64,000 nucleotides of DNA from Pseudomonas sp. JM0905a. Its GTDB lineage: Bacteria; Pseudomonadota; Gammaproteobacteria; Pseudomonadales; Pseudomonadaceae. The translations under genes and the position numbers were made by a program. The notes below the pieces were generated by a model that ran no database searches, was not told the origin of the DNA, and was given only the letters and a program-made list of their open reading frames with translations. Shown piece after piece: positions 37,168 through 46,772 of the stretch. How positions within the stretch are numbered: the first letter of the stretch is position 1; every line of letters starts with the position of its first letter. Where the stretch lies: the NCBI RefSeq assembly GCF_014700075.1, contig NZ_JACXBU010000006.1, positions 248,001 through 312,000 on the forward strand. The letters run 5' to 3'.

Positions 37168-39372
37168 TCAGCGCACGTTGATCGGTGCGGTACTCACGCC
37201 GCCGAACGTGGAGCGGACGGTGACGCTGGGGGTGGCGCTGGGGATGAAGGAGGTGGTGTTGTTCACCGACAGCTTCCAGCGGCCATTGCCGGCCGGGGTG
37301 GCGGTGCCCAACTGCACGACGCCCCGGGTAGTGGTGACTTCAATGCGGATCTGGTTGCCCTGGGGCCGCGACGTGGTGCCCTGGATGTCCCAGGAAACGC
37401 GCCCGTTGTTGCCTGCCTTCACGTTGGCCGTGGTGATCGCCAGGGTATCGGCGGCCGTCGCCGGGTTCACCGTCACGGTCACCGTCGCGGTGGTGGAGGT
37501 GGCGCCGATGGCGTCCTGCACCTGGTAGGTGAAGGTGGCGGTCAAGGGGGCGTTCAGGCTTGCCGGCGCGATGTAGGTCACCGTCGTGCCATTGGTGCTG
37601 ACGGTGCCGCTCCCGGCCGCCGGCGGCGTCAGGTTCACCACGGTCATGGCATTGCCTTCCGGGTCCGCGTCATTGGCCAGCACGTTGATTGTCACTTGCG
37701 CGCCGGCGCTGGTGGTGGCGGTGTCGTTGGCCACGACCGGCGCCAGGTTCGGCTGCACGGTGAGGGTCACCGGTGCCGGGATGGAGAGGGCGCCGAGATT
37801 GTCGCGGACCTGATAGGTGAAGGTCATCGTCTGCGTCGTGTCGACCTGCGCCGGTGGGGTGTAGATCAGCGAGCCGTTGCCGCTCTGCACCAGGCCGCCG
37901 AGGGTGACGCTGCCAAAATTGTCGATGACCAGCGGCAGGTTGCCGTCCGGGTCGCTGTCGTTGGCGGTCAGGGGCAGGGTCACCGGCACGCCGGCGGTGG
38001 TGCTGGCGCTGTCCGGATTGGCCACCGGCGGCTGGTTGGCCGGGCGGGGGAAGGGGCTGCCTTCGATGACCACGAACTCGGTGTCGCTGCCGCCCGCGGC
38101 GGACTTCACCGTGATCTTCGCCGGCGGCTGCTCGATACCCACGGCTACCAGGCGCTGGGTCGCGCCACTGACCGGCAGCAAGCGTCCGAAACCCTCGGTC
38201 ACCATGGTCGGAATCTCGACTTCATCGCTGGAGCGCGCCTCTACCGTCAGCGTCTTGTCCGGCCAGGAGTAGCGGGCCTGGGTGATGTTGACGACGTCGA
38301 CCAGCGGCTGGGTCTGGGTGGTGGCCGAGGCGTTGGTGTCATTGGCGGTGACCAGCACGAAGGGCGGCAGGCTGGCCGGGGCGACGTCCTGGCCGAAGAA
38401 GTGGCCGCTGCCATCGCCGGTCATCTGGAACTGGCAGGGTGAGGGCGGGTCGCCCACCAGGTCGAGGCTCTCGCGGAAGCACAGCGTGGCATTGGCGCCG
38501 GAGTTGGCGAACACCGAGATCCAGGTGCGCTGAGCATCGCGGCTGTAGGTCGCGCGGTCGACGCCTATCTGGCTGGCGAGGCCGCCAGTGAACACCTTGC
38601 CGGACAGGTTGAACAGTTCGGTCCGGATGGACAGGCCGTTTGGCCCGTCGATGCGCACGAAGTTGGTGCCGAAGGGGCTGCCGGTTACCCGCTCGGCCAG
38701 GTTCGGGTCGCCGATGAAGGTTTCCGTCTCGCCGGTTTCCGGGTTGGTTTCCGTGTACAGCGGGCCGTCACGATGGAGGAAGGGGCCGATGTTGCCGGCC
38801 AGGGCGCCGGTGAAGTCGCCGGGTGCGCCGATGCCGATGTCGCGGGTCAGGTTGATTGCGCGACGATCGGACGCGGTGACCGTGAAGGTGTCCACGCCAT
38901 AGGGGTGGGTGACGGTGTAGGTCCCGGCCACGGGAACCGTGGCGCGGATGCGGATGCGCGCGAAGCTCTGCTGGTCGCCCAGGCGTGGCACCTCGGCGGC
39001 GAAGGCTGCTTCGACACCGGCCACGTAGGTATCCAGCTGCAGCCCGTTGCCGGGGTCGTCGATGCTGGTTTCCGCGAGCATCCAGAAGCTTTCATCGGGG
39101 AAGTTGGCGGGGAAGACGATGGGCTTGGTGTCGTCGAAGACACCGGGGGTCGGCAGCAGGGTGCACATGAAGCTGCCCGGCACCCGCGAGCTGCGCGCCC
39201 TGGACAGGCACAGCTCCAGGGGTACGCCTGGCTCGTCCTGATACCAGCGCGGGAAGTAGCCGCTGGCGGCGGTGTAGGGACCGAGGTCCACCGCTGCCAG
39301 TTGCGCCTCGGCAACCGGCAGGCCGATGAGCAGGCCCAGCGCCATGGTGAGTATTCCTGGCCATTTGAACAT
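37168..39372 (-). CDS. Exported protein of unknown family with C-terminal Ig-like repeats
   Basis: A 734-residue protein with a signal peptide (MFKWPGILTMALGLLIGLPVAEA). The first 430 residues are paralogous to the 431-residue upstream neighbour: shared ASGYFPRWYQDE, a Cys pair in LELCLSRARSSRVPGSFMC, HPYGVDTF and INLTRDIGIGAPGDF. After the shared part come two cadherin/Ig-like units starting near 448 (PPVANPDSASTT) and 543 (APVVANDTATTS), each with a TANDSDPDG- or LANDADPEG-type calcium-like loop, and one terminal beta domain. The stop is followed by a strong terminator. It is probably secreted or surface-exposed. The family of the shared domain is not one I recognise. Confidence 0.8.
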   Translation of the reverse strand: MFKWPGILTMALGLLIGLPVAEAQLAAVDLGPYTAASGYFPRWYQDEPGVPLELCLSRARSSRVPGSFMCTLLPTPGVFDDTKPIVFPANFPDESFWMLAETSIDDPGNGLQLDTYVAGVEAAFAAEVPRLGDQQSFARIRIRATVPVAGTYTVTHPYGVDTFTVTASDRRAINLTRDIGIGAPGDFTGALAGNIGPFLHRDGPLYTETNPETGETETFIGDPNLAERVTGSPFGTNFVRIDGPNGLSIRTELFNLSGKVFTGGLASQIGVDRATYSRDAQRTWISVFANSGANATLCFRESLDLVGDPPSPCQFQMTGDGSGHFFGQDVAPASLPPFVLVTANDTNASATTQTQPLVDVVNITQARYSWPDKTLTVEARSSDEVEIPTMVTEGFGRLLPVSGATQRLVAVGIEQPPAKITVKSAAGGSDTEFVVIEGSPFPRPANQPPVANPDSASTTAGVPVTLPLTANDSDPDGNLPLVIDNFGSVTLGGLVQSGNGSLIYTPPAQVDTTQTMTFTYQVRDNLGALSIPAPVTLTVQPNLAPVVANDTATTSAGAQVTINVLANDADPEGNAMTVVNLTPPAAGSGTVSTNGTTVTYIAPASLNAPLTATFTYQVQDAIGATSTTATVTVTVNPATAADTLAITTANVKAGNNGRVSWDIQGTTSRPQGNQIRIEVTTTRGVVQLGTATPAGNGRWKLSVNNTTSFIPSATPSVTVRSTFGGVSTAPINVR

Positions 39373-39414
39373 GACTGCCTCCGTTCACCCGCCGGCGGCG
39401 GGTGAGTGTTGTTC

Positions 39415-40710
39415 TCAGGGGAGAATCTGGACTTCTTCGGTATCGGAACCGCCGTTGGCCGAGAGCACACGCACGGTCGCCGGAGGAATGCTGTTGAGCG
39501 GTAGCTGCAGGTGACCGGCGACCAGCGTGCCCAGGCCTTCGAGGGTCAGCACGGGCTGGCCGGTCTCGTCGCTGGAGCTGGCGTCCACAGTCAGCTGGCC
39601 GGTACCCACGCTGTACTCGGCGCGGCTGATGGTCACCAGATCCACCAGCGGGGAGGACTGGGTGGTAGCCGTGCTGCCGGGAATGACTGCAGCGTTGTCG
39701 GCAGTGAAGGACACGCTGGCGCTACCGGCGGGGTTGCTGGCGGATTGGCCGTACCAGGCGCCGTTGGCGTTGCCTTGCATGGCGCCGCTGATGCCGGCGG
39801 TATCGGTCCAGGTCACAGTGGCGGGGGCCGGTGGTGCCTGGGTGAAGTAGTCCTGCTGGGCTACCCCGTTGGCGCCGCCACGGGAATAGGTGGCGCGCTC
39901 GACGATCAACGGAGTCGGCAGCGGCACCTGCGACAGCTTGCCTGAGATGGCGAACAGCCGGGTTTCGGCGCGCAGTCCGTTAGGGCCTTCGATGCGCACG
40001 TAGTTTGTGCTGAAGGGGCTGCCGGTGACTTCTTCGAGAAGGTTCGGGTCGCCGATGAAGGACTCCGATAGTCCGGTCACCGGGTTGGTCTCCACATAGG
40101 GGCCGTTCACCGAGCGCAGGAAGGGGCCGATGTCGCCTTTCAATGCGCCGGCGAAATCACCCGGCGCGCCGATGCCGATGTCGCGGGTCAGGTTGATCGC
40201 GCGGGTGCCGGGAGCATCCACATCGAACACTTCCACGCCGTAGGGGTGGGTGATGGTGTAGGTGCCGGCCACCGGCACCGTCACCCGGATACGGATGCGC
40301 GCGAAGCTGATCTGGTCGCCCGCGGCCGGTGCATCACCACTGAAGGCAGCTTCCAGCGCGGAGACATAGATAAGGTCGATGCCGGTAGCGGCGTCGGTGA
40401 TGGCCGCATCGCCGGTGAACCAGAACGCCTCATCCGGGAAGTTGCCGGGAAAGACGATGGGCTGCGTTTCGTCGAACACCCCGGGAGTCGGCAACAGATT
40501 GCACATGAACGAGCCGGGTACGCGCGTGCTCAGTGCCTTGGATAGGCACAGGTCGAGGGCGCGGCCGTGGGTGTCCTGATACCAGGCGGCGAAGAATCCG
40601 TTGGCCTCGGTAAAGGTTGTCTGGTCGACCGCATAGAGACCGGCCTTGGCTGGGACGACCGTGAGTCCTAGAAGCAGCGGGAGCGCGAGTTTCGGCAGTG
40701 CGTTGTGCAT
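39415..40710 (-). CDS. Exported protein paralogous to its downstream neighbour
   Basis: A 431-residue protein with a signal peptide (MHNALPKLALPLLLGLTVVPAKA). It contains only the N-terminal domain shared with the 734-residue protein: ANGFFAAWYQDT, LDLCLSKALSTRVPGSFMC, ITHPYGVEVF, and the same INLTRDIGIGAPGDF block near residue 185. The first gene of a two-gene operon (42-bp gap). The ATG at 40710 follows GAAGGG. A sigma-54 promoter lies 80 bp upstream. The divergent kinase and NtrC-type regulator genes begin in the same intergenic region, so they are its likely controllers. Confidence 0.82.
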   Translation of the reverse strand: MHNALPKLALPLLLGLTVVPAKAGLYAVDQTTFTEANGFFAAWYQDTHGRALDLCLSKALSTRVPGSFMCNLLPTPGVFDETQPIVFPGNFPDEAFWFTGDAAITDAATGIDLIYVSALEAAFSGDAPAAGDQISFARIRIRVTVPVAGTYTITHPYGVEVFDVDAPGTRAINLTRDIGIGAPGDFAGALKGDIGPFLRSVNGPYVETNPVTGLSESFIGDPNLLEEVTGSPFSTNYVRIEGPNGLRAETRLFAISGKLSQVPLPTPLIVERATYSRGGANGVAQQDYFTQAPPAPATVTWTDTAGISGAMQGNANGAWYGQSASNPAGSASVSFTADNAAVIPGSTATTQSSPLVDLVTISRAEYSVGTGQLTVDASSSDETGQPVLTLEGLGTLVAGHLQLPLNSIPPATVRVLSANGGSDTEEVQILP

Positions 40711-40790
40711 GGTGTCGCCCTTCCAGTCGATGAACTTCGCCGTTTGTCCGGCTCCGATGGGCGGGAGGCCCGTCGTTGACAGGGGGAAGG

Positions 40791-40806
40791 CGCAACTCCC
40801 ATGCCA
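40791..40806 (-). promoter_or_regulatory. Sigma-54 promoter of the exported-protein operon
   Basis: On the minus strand the sequence TGGCATGGGAGTTGCG matches the -24/-12 consensus TGGCACG-N4-TTGCW at nearly every position, with correct spacing between GG and GC. The start codon of the 431-residue protein is 80 bp downstream. An NtrC-type activator is encoded divergently. Confidence 0.82.
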
Positions 40807-40881
40807 TCTGATTCCGCCCGCTCTGCCTCGCGGGGATGGCGAAAAAACGCGCATTTGATGGCACGAACGTGCTCGGCGACC

Positions 40882-40942
40882 GCTGGGGACTGGCTCCCCA
40901 GAACTGGGGAGAAATTGGGTAGGGAAATGGGGAATTCCCGGG
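40882..40942. promoter_or_regulatory. Enhancer-like element between exported-protein genes and kinase 1
   Basis: A GC-rich block containing the palindrome CTCCCCAGAACTGGGGAG (perfect 8-bp arms) followed by ATTGGG, TAGGG and ATGGGG steps. It lies about 75-135 bp upstream of the sigma-54 promoter, the usual place for an activator site. A similar block occurs at 46569-46630 upstream of the paralogous kinase. The remaining intergenic sequence up to 41097 holds a possible -10 (TATAAC near 40993) for the kinase operon. Confidence 0.6.
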
Positions 40943-41097
40943 ATGACCGCTCACCCGCCGCTGAACGGTAGGGCCGCGGACGACGGGGCCTGCGCTATAA
41001 CTACCCGGAGCCAGCGCAGGAGTTGCCGGCCCGGCCGACGGCCCGTTTTGACACTCGCCTTGCGAGCGAACCGACGGTCACACACGGGGAGGTCTCG

Positions 41098-42507
41098 ATG
41101 AAGATGGCGATGGCTGCCAAGCCCTTCAATCTGTTCCGCTGGTTTTCCCTGGTGAGCCTGGTGATCATCCTCGCGGTGGCCATTCTGCTCGGCTCAGCGG
41201 CAACGCGTTTTCTCATGCGCGAGAGCATCGACCGCGATGCCATGCTCAGCGCCCAGTTCATCAAGTCCATTGCCGACGTCGAAGTCATCCACGGCAACTT
41301 CTCGCCGGGCCTCAGCCTCAGTGAATTCCTCGACAAGCGCGTCGACGGCGCGCGTCTCGGCGTCTCCCACGAACAGTTGGTGAAATCCCACGAGGAATTC
41401 TTCGACCACATCGTGCGCCTGCCCGATGTGCTGCTGGCCAGCGTCTACGCGCCGGACGGCATGGTGATCTGGTCCACCCGCCCGGAACTGGTGGGCCGCC
41501 ACGCGTCCAGCGATAGCCGCCTCAAGGAAGCCATCCATTCGCGCAGCACCGTCACCGTGGACCGTCACGGTGGCGAGCGCCCGGTGGAGCGCTATTTCCT
41601 GCAGGCGCCCAAGGGGCTCTACCTGGAGAGCTTCATTCCGTTGCAGGACAGCCGGGGCGAAGTGCTCTCGGTCATCGAGATCTACAAGGAGCCGGTGGAC
41701 CTGATTGCCCGCATGAATCGCGGCCTCGTCCTGCTCTGGACCGCCACCGCTCTAGGTGGCGCGGTCATTTACCTCAGCCTGTTCTGGTTCGTCCGCCACG
41801 CTTCGCGCCTGGTGGAAGACCAGCAGCGCAAACTGGTGGAAAACGAAACCCTGGCCCTGCTCGGCGAAATGTCCACCGCCGTCGCCCACAGCCTGCGCAA
41901 CCCGCTGGCTTCCATCCGCTCCAGTGCCGAGCTGGCGCTGGAGGTGGACCCGGGGCCGCTGCACAAGAACCTGGGCGACATCATTACCCAGGTCGATCGC
42001 ATGTCGAAGTGGGTGCGCGAGCTGCTGATGTCTGCCCGCCCGCTCTCCGGTGATCAGGAACCGGTAGACCTCACGGCCGCCCTGGAGGAAACACTGGCCG
42101 CCTACGAACCGCAGATCCGCCATGCCGGCATCGAGGTGGACTGGCAGAGCCGGCAGGCGCCCAAGGTGGTCAGCCACCCGGTGCTGCTACAGCAACTGTT
42201 GGGCAGCGTGCTTTCCAATGCCATCGAGGCCATGCCGCGTGGCGGCCGCCTGGCCATCTGCCTGGAGCCGGATGCGCGCCGCCGCCTGCTCACACTGACC
42301 GTCAGCGACACCGGCAGCGGCATGTCGCCGGCCATGTTGGAGATGGCATTCAAACCCTTCCACACCACCAAGCGTGGCGGTCTGGGCGTTGGCCTGGTGC
42401 TGGTGCGCAAGATCATCGAACGCTTCGGTGGTGACGTCAGCATCGACAGCCGGGAGAACGCCGGCACCAACGTGCACCTGACTTTCAGGGCCACGGCAGG
42501 GGGATAA
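41098..42507 (+). CDS. Membrane sensor histidine kinase (NtrB-like, copy 1)
   Basis: A 469-residue kinase: membrane helix at about 15-38, a periplasmic PDC-like sensor (about 40-210, with LPDVLLASVYAPDGMVIWSTRPELVG), a second helix (about 212-235), HisKA with phospho-acceptor His264 in VAHSLRNPLASI, and a HATPase domain with N, G1 (DTGSGMS) and G2 (GGLGVGL) boxes. The ATG at 41098 follows GGGGAGG. The regulator gene starts 6 bp after the stop. It shares roughly half its residues with the kinase at 46773, including IEIYKEP and IDRDAMLSAQF-type segments. Confidence 0.92.
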   Translation: MKMAMAAKPFNLFRWFSLVSLVIILAVAILLGSAATRFLMRESIDRDAMLSAQFIKSIADVEVIHGNFSPGLSLSEFLDKRVDGARLGVSHEQLVKSHEEFFDHIVRLPDVLLASVYAPDGMVIWSTRPELVGRHASSDSRLKEAIHSRSTVTVDRHGGERPVERYFLQAPKGLYLESFIPLQDSRGEVLSVIEIYKEPVDLIARMNRGLVLLWTATALGGAVIYLSLFWFVRHASRLVEDQQRKLVENETLALLGEMSTAVAHSLRNPLASIRSSAELALEVDPGPLHKNLGDIITQVDRMSKWVRELLMSARPLSGDQEPVDLTAALEETLAAYEPQIRHAGIEVDWQSRQAPKVVSHPVLLQQLLGSVLSNAIEAMPRGGRLAICLEPDARRRLLTLTVSDTGSGMSPAMLEMAFKPFHTTKRGGLGVGLVLVRKIIERFGGDVSIDSRENAGTNVHLTFRATAGG

Positions 42508-42513
42508 CAAGCT

Positions 42514-43944
<1,431 letters not shown>

Positions 43945-43960
43945 ATGCCCCGCTAACGGC

Positions 43961-43982
43961 CCCCCCGATCAAGGTCGGGGGG
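43961..43982 (+). terminator. GC-rich hairpin after the NtrC-type gene
   Basis: CCCCCCGA / TCGGGGGG arms with a 6-base loop, 17 bp after the stop. It has no T-run, so it may only weaken read-through into the receiver gene. Confidence 0.5.
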
Positions 43983-44051
43983 GCGTCTGGTGAAACGCTT
44001 CCACGGAACTAGACTCCAGTGATCACCGGCCCCAGAGGGTCGATGCAGCCT

Positions 44052-44067
44052 TGGCTCGGAACGTGCG
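44052..44067 (+). promoter_or_regulatory. Sigma-54-like promoter of the receiver-only gene
   Basis: TGGCTCGGAACGTGCG has GG and GC at the proper spacing and fits TGGCACG-N4-TTGCW at most positions (mismatches at A5 and T12). It lies 61 bp before the GTG start at 44128. Confidence 0.5.
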
Positions 44068-44127
44068 GGGATGCAAGTAGCGGTCAGCCTGGCCGTCGTC
44101 CGATCTCCTGACAGGGGAGTAGCTGCA

Positions 44128-44661
44128 GTGTCGAAGAAAGTACTGATAGTCGACGATGAAGAAATTCTGGCCGGAAACTTCCAGACCTACCTGGAGATGC
44201 TCGGCTGTGAAGTCCGCACCGCGGCCAATGGCGCAAACGCCCAGCAGGTCGTCGCGGAGTTCAAGCCCGACCTGCTGGTGCTCGACTATCGCCTGCCGGA
44301 CATGACCGGCTTCGATGTCTTCGATGCCATTCAAGACTTGCATAGCTGCGAAGCGGTGCTGATGACCGCGCACCCCAGTATCGAGGTGTGCAACCGTGCC
44401 ATCGAGCGCAGCATCGACATCATCCTCCTCAAACCCTTCCCGCTGCCCGAACTGGGCAATGTGGTGCTCCACGGCCTGCCCAGCGCGGCAATGCGCGAAC
44501 AGGAGGCGCCGAGCGAGCAGCCGATGCAGGTGGAAAGGCGCGGTGGCGGCGAAGTGATATTTCCGCTGAAACTCTATGACGGCGCCTGGGTGCTCTCCGA
44601 CCGCCGCCGTCCCGCGTCCAGTTCCGGAGAACCCGTGAGGCGGGCCAAGAAGGGCACCTGA
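44128..44661 (+). CDS. Receiver-only response regulator
   Basis: A 177-residue protein with a complete receiver (VLIVDDEEILAGNF, phospho-acceptor Asp53 in LVLDYRLPDM, Lys in LLKPFPL). An approximately 55-residue tail (GGGEVIFPLKLYDGAWVLSD and a basic end) contains no known DNA-binding or enzyme domain. Its N-terminus is closely similar to that of the NtrC-type regulator upstream. The start is GTG, preceded by GGGGAG. It may compete for, or sink, phosphate from the adjacent kinases. Confidence 0.85.
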   Translation: MSKKVLIVDDEEILAGNFQTYLEMLGCEVRTAANGANAQQVVAEFKPDLLVLDYRLPDMTGFDVFDAIQDLHSCEAVLMTAHPSIEVCNRAIERSIDIILLKPFPLPELGNVVLHGLPSAAMREQEAPSEQPMQVERRGGGEVIFPLKLYDGAWVLSDRRRPASSSGEPVRRAKKGT

Positions 44662-44680
44662 GTTCGTCGGATCCAATCAA

Positions 44681-44705
44681 GCGCAGGTATCGACCTGCGC
44701 TTTTT
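44681..44705 (+). terminator. Rho-independent terminator
   Basis: Perfect 8-bp stem GCGCAGGT / ACCTGCGC with ATCG loop, then TTTTTC, 20 bp after the receiver gene. Confidence 0.92.
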
Positions 44706-44799
44706 CTTTACAGGGCGAAAAGTTGACAGATCGACCGACGCGACAGGGCGGATCAAGATCGTGGCTGCTGGATTCCCAACCGGACACGAGGACTGCCCC

Positions 44800-44898
44800 A
44801 TGCTTTCGTTCGAACTCATGCTGGAACACCAACTCCTCAGCCTGGCCATCGCCACTACCCTGAGCGGCCTTGCCTGGCTCGCCTACGGTCACGCCTGA
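44800..44898 (+). CDS. Small membrane protein (32 residues)
   Basis: An ATG at 44800, preceded by GAGGA at 7-bp spacing, opens a 32-codon frame (starts MLSFELMLEHQLLSLA). It ends in a single hydrophobic helix and a TGA at 44896-44898. It stands alone between two strong terminators, which supports a real transcription unit. No family was recognised; such short single-helix proteins are often missed. Confidence 0.6.
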   Translation: MLSFELMLEHQLLSLAIATTLSGLAWLAYGHA

Positions 44899-44903
44899 CA
44901 TGC

Positions 44904-44942
44904 AAAGCCCCCGAAGGCCAGTCACCTTCGGGGGCTTTTTTC
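44904..44942 (+). terminator. Strong terminator after the small membrane gene
   Basis: Perfect 14-bp stem AAAGCCCCCGAAGG / CCTTCGGGGGCTTT with a 7-base loop, followed by T. On the other strand it ends in A/T and may also terminate the tRNA transcript. Confidence 0.92.
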
Positions 44943-45018
44943 TGGTGGAGACGAGGAGGATCGAACTCCCGACCTCGGCGTTGCGAACGCCGCGCTCTCC
45001 CAGCTGAGCTACGTCCCC
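44943..45018 (-). tRNA. tRNA-Ala (anticodon CGC)
   Basis: A 76-nt cloverleaf on the minus strand with encoded CCA. The acceptor stem GGGGACG / CGTCTCC contains the G3-U70 wobble pair, the main alanine identity element. The D-loop is AGCTCAGCTGGGAGAGC, the anticodon stem CGGCG / CGCCG with loop TTCGCAA gives anticodon CGC, and the T-arm is GGGAGTTCGATCCTCCT. Confidence 0.93.
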
Positions 45019-45196
45019 GGCAGGCTCAAGACTAGACGCGGATATTCCCGACTGCCTGAAGGGCAACAAGGCCAGGCAGGGAGTCGATAGGCATGTCAGG
45101 CAGATGGCACTCTTTTATCCACCGTCGCAGCCCATCTGGACTCCGCTGATGGGCTGAAGCCCACCCTACAGGGCTGTGCCGGTGGCGGGCCGAGAG

Positions 45197-45484
45197 TCAG
45201 GGAGAGGAGCCGGGGGAGGGCAGCATGCTGGCGGGGCCGCCGCGCGCCCTGCTCGGTGCTGGGGTAACGGCCATTTCCAGGCGGTAGATATCCAGGGCCT
45301 TCACCAGTGCCTCGATTTGAGCGCGGGCCACCCTGGTCTCGGAATTGCCCATCCGATTGAAGTATTTTGGCGCCACAATTCTGGCCAGCAGACCGAGCAC
45401 TTCCCCTACAACCAGGACATCGAGGAGGGTAAAACCCGGTTCAGGGCGACGAAACGTCTTTATCGGGGCTCCAGTGGGAGGCAC
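45197..45484 (-). pseudogene. Remnant of a GspG-type major pseudopilin
   Basis: The 95-codon frame starts with a prepilin-like N-terminus (PGFTLLDVLVV...LGLLARIVAPKYFNR) and continues ARAQIEALVKALDIYRL, the typical GspG helix. It then departs from the family where the GxYP and globular domain should begin, ending in a low-complexity Pro/Ser tail. The conserved Glu5 after the cleavage site is Asp, and residues in the hydrophobic stretch are altered (VGEV). GspG proteins are normally about 140 residues. No other type II secretion gene is nearby. Confidence 0.75.
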
Positions 45485-45624
45485 GACAGGGGACTACGCA
45501 AGCGCTATGCACGACGAGCGGGCGCGAGGGGCGACACATCGCCCACCGCATCACTCGGTACGTGCTTTGCTGACGGTACAGCACCCAGCAACCCGAATTG
45601 TGTTGGCCCTGACAGGGGAGAACT

Positions 45625-46260
45625 ATGATGAAAGTGCCCGCCCTGGTGCTGTTCAGCATCCTTGCGACCACTGCGCCCGATGCCCGCTCGGACATCTATC
45701 AGGTTGTTTCCCGCAACGGGGTCTTCAGCCTTACCAACATTCACCGAACGGACCGGAATCTGGTGCGCGTGCCTCGCGAGCGACCGGTGCTGGTCAGGGC
45801 TCCGAACCGGATCCTGCCAACGCACAAGCTCCCGCGCAGGGCGCCGAGAAAAGCGCCGCGCTACGCCCTGATCGTGGCCCAGGCAGCCTTCGAGTACGAC
45901 TTGCCGGTCGAGCTGCTGCATGCCGTGATCACCACCGAATCCAATTACGATCCTTTCGCCCTCTCGCCCAAGGGCGCAGCTGGCCTGATGCAACTGATGC
46001 CCGAGACGGCGAGGGACCTCGGCCTGCACGACGTGTTCGATCCCTCGGCCAATGTCCGGGCCGGGGCGCGCTACCTCAAGCGCCTGATGAAGATGTTCGA
46101 CAACGACCTGTCCCTCGCCCTTGCCGCTTACAACGCGGGTCCCGGCGCGGTGCTTTCCTATGGCAGCGTCATTCCTCCCTACCCGGAAACCCAGCGTTAC
46201 GTGCCCAGTGTCCTTGGGCACTACCAACGTCTCCAGGCCGACGCAAAACGACCCCGCTAG
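45625..46260 (+). CDS. Lytic transglycosylase, SLT domain
   Basis: A 211-residue periplasmic protein. The signal peptide ends near residue 21 (TTAPDARS), and a short N-terminal DUF4124-like piece (DIYQVVSRNGVFSLTNI) follows. The C-terminal Slt domain has catalytic Glu105 in ITTESNYDPFALSPKGAAGLMQ, plus ARYLKRLM and LAAYNAGPGAV. It cleaves peptidoglycan. The ATG at 45625 follows GGGGAG. The preceding gspG remnant suggests a decayed secretion-related locus, but the link is weak. Confidence 0.9.
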   Translation: MMKVPALVLFSILATTAPDARSDIYQVVSRNGVFSLTNIHRTDRNLVRVPRERPVLVRAPNRILPTHKLPRRAPRKAPRYALIVAQAAFEYDLPVELLHAVITTESNYDPFALSPKGAAGLMQLMPETARDLGLHDVFDPSANVRAGARYLKRLMKMFDNDLSLALAAYNAGPGAVLSYGSVIPPYPETQRYVPSVLGHYQRLQADAKRPR

Positions 46261-46772
46261 TGGGGGATATCTCCAGGCGCGTGGACGTTTCACGCGCATG
46301 AAGGCGCCTCTGCGACTATCGCCCCAGATGAAGCACTCACCTGTGCGAACCAATTCATTCGAACTTGGGAAACCACGTCCTTAGGGCATGGTCATGAGTC
46401 ATCGGCGCTGCCTGTGATGATGGAAATGCCCGATTTTCAGGATGAAGTCGACCACCACCCTGCGAGCGCGAGCTGGTCGGGGTCGAATTGTGCAGGAGGT
46501 GCCTGGTCCGCCGCGACGATGAGAAGGATCGAGGTAGTCGCGACAAACAAGCTGCCGCTGCCGCCGAGGTTGGGGACTCCCCCCAGAATTGGGTGAATTT
46601 GGGGGATGGTGGGGAGTGGGGAAAATCCGGGGGGCGTCGGGGAAACCGCGTGCTAGAGGGCTTCAGGGGATTTGGGCAAAACAGGCCTGGTTTATGCACC
46701 GGCACAAGCATCCAAGGCCCCCCGGTTGGCACGACCGGACGAACCCATCACGCAACGCATAGGAAGGTTTCC
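46261..46772. promoter_or_regulatory. Gene-free region upstream of kinase 2 with an enhancer-like block
   Basis: No gene is supported. At 46569-46630 a block TTGGGGACTCCCCCCAGAAT, then TGGGTG, ATTTGGGGG and GTGGGGAGTGGGG, aligns well with 40882-40942. No sigma-54 promoter with correct spacing was found near it. TGGCACG at 46731 has no -12 partner. The upstream half (46261-46560) shows no recognisable feature. Confidence 0.6.

Noticed and set aside
40859-40874. Second sigma-54-like site TGGCACGAACGTGCTC
   Set aside because: The distance between GG and GC is one base short, which is not tolerated by known sigma-54 promoters.
44723-44758. TTGACA promoter for the 32-residue membrane gene
   Set aside because: The -35 hexamer is perfect, but no AT-rich -10 lies at 16-18 bp, so the call was not made.
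46731-46746. TGGCACG before kinase 2 as a sigma-54 promoter
   Set aside because: The -24 half is perfect but there is no GC at the -12 position.
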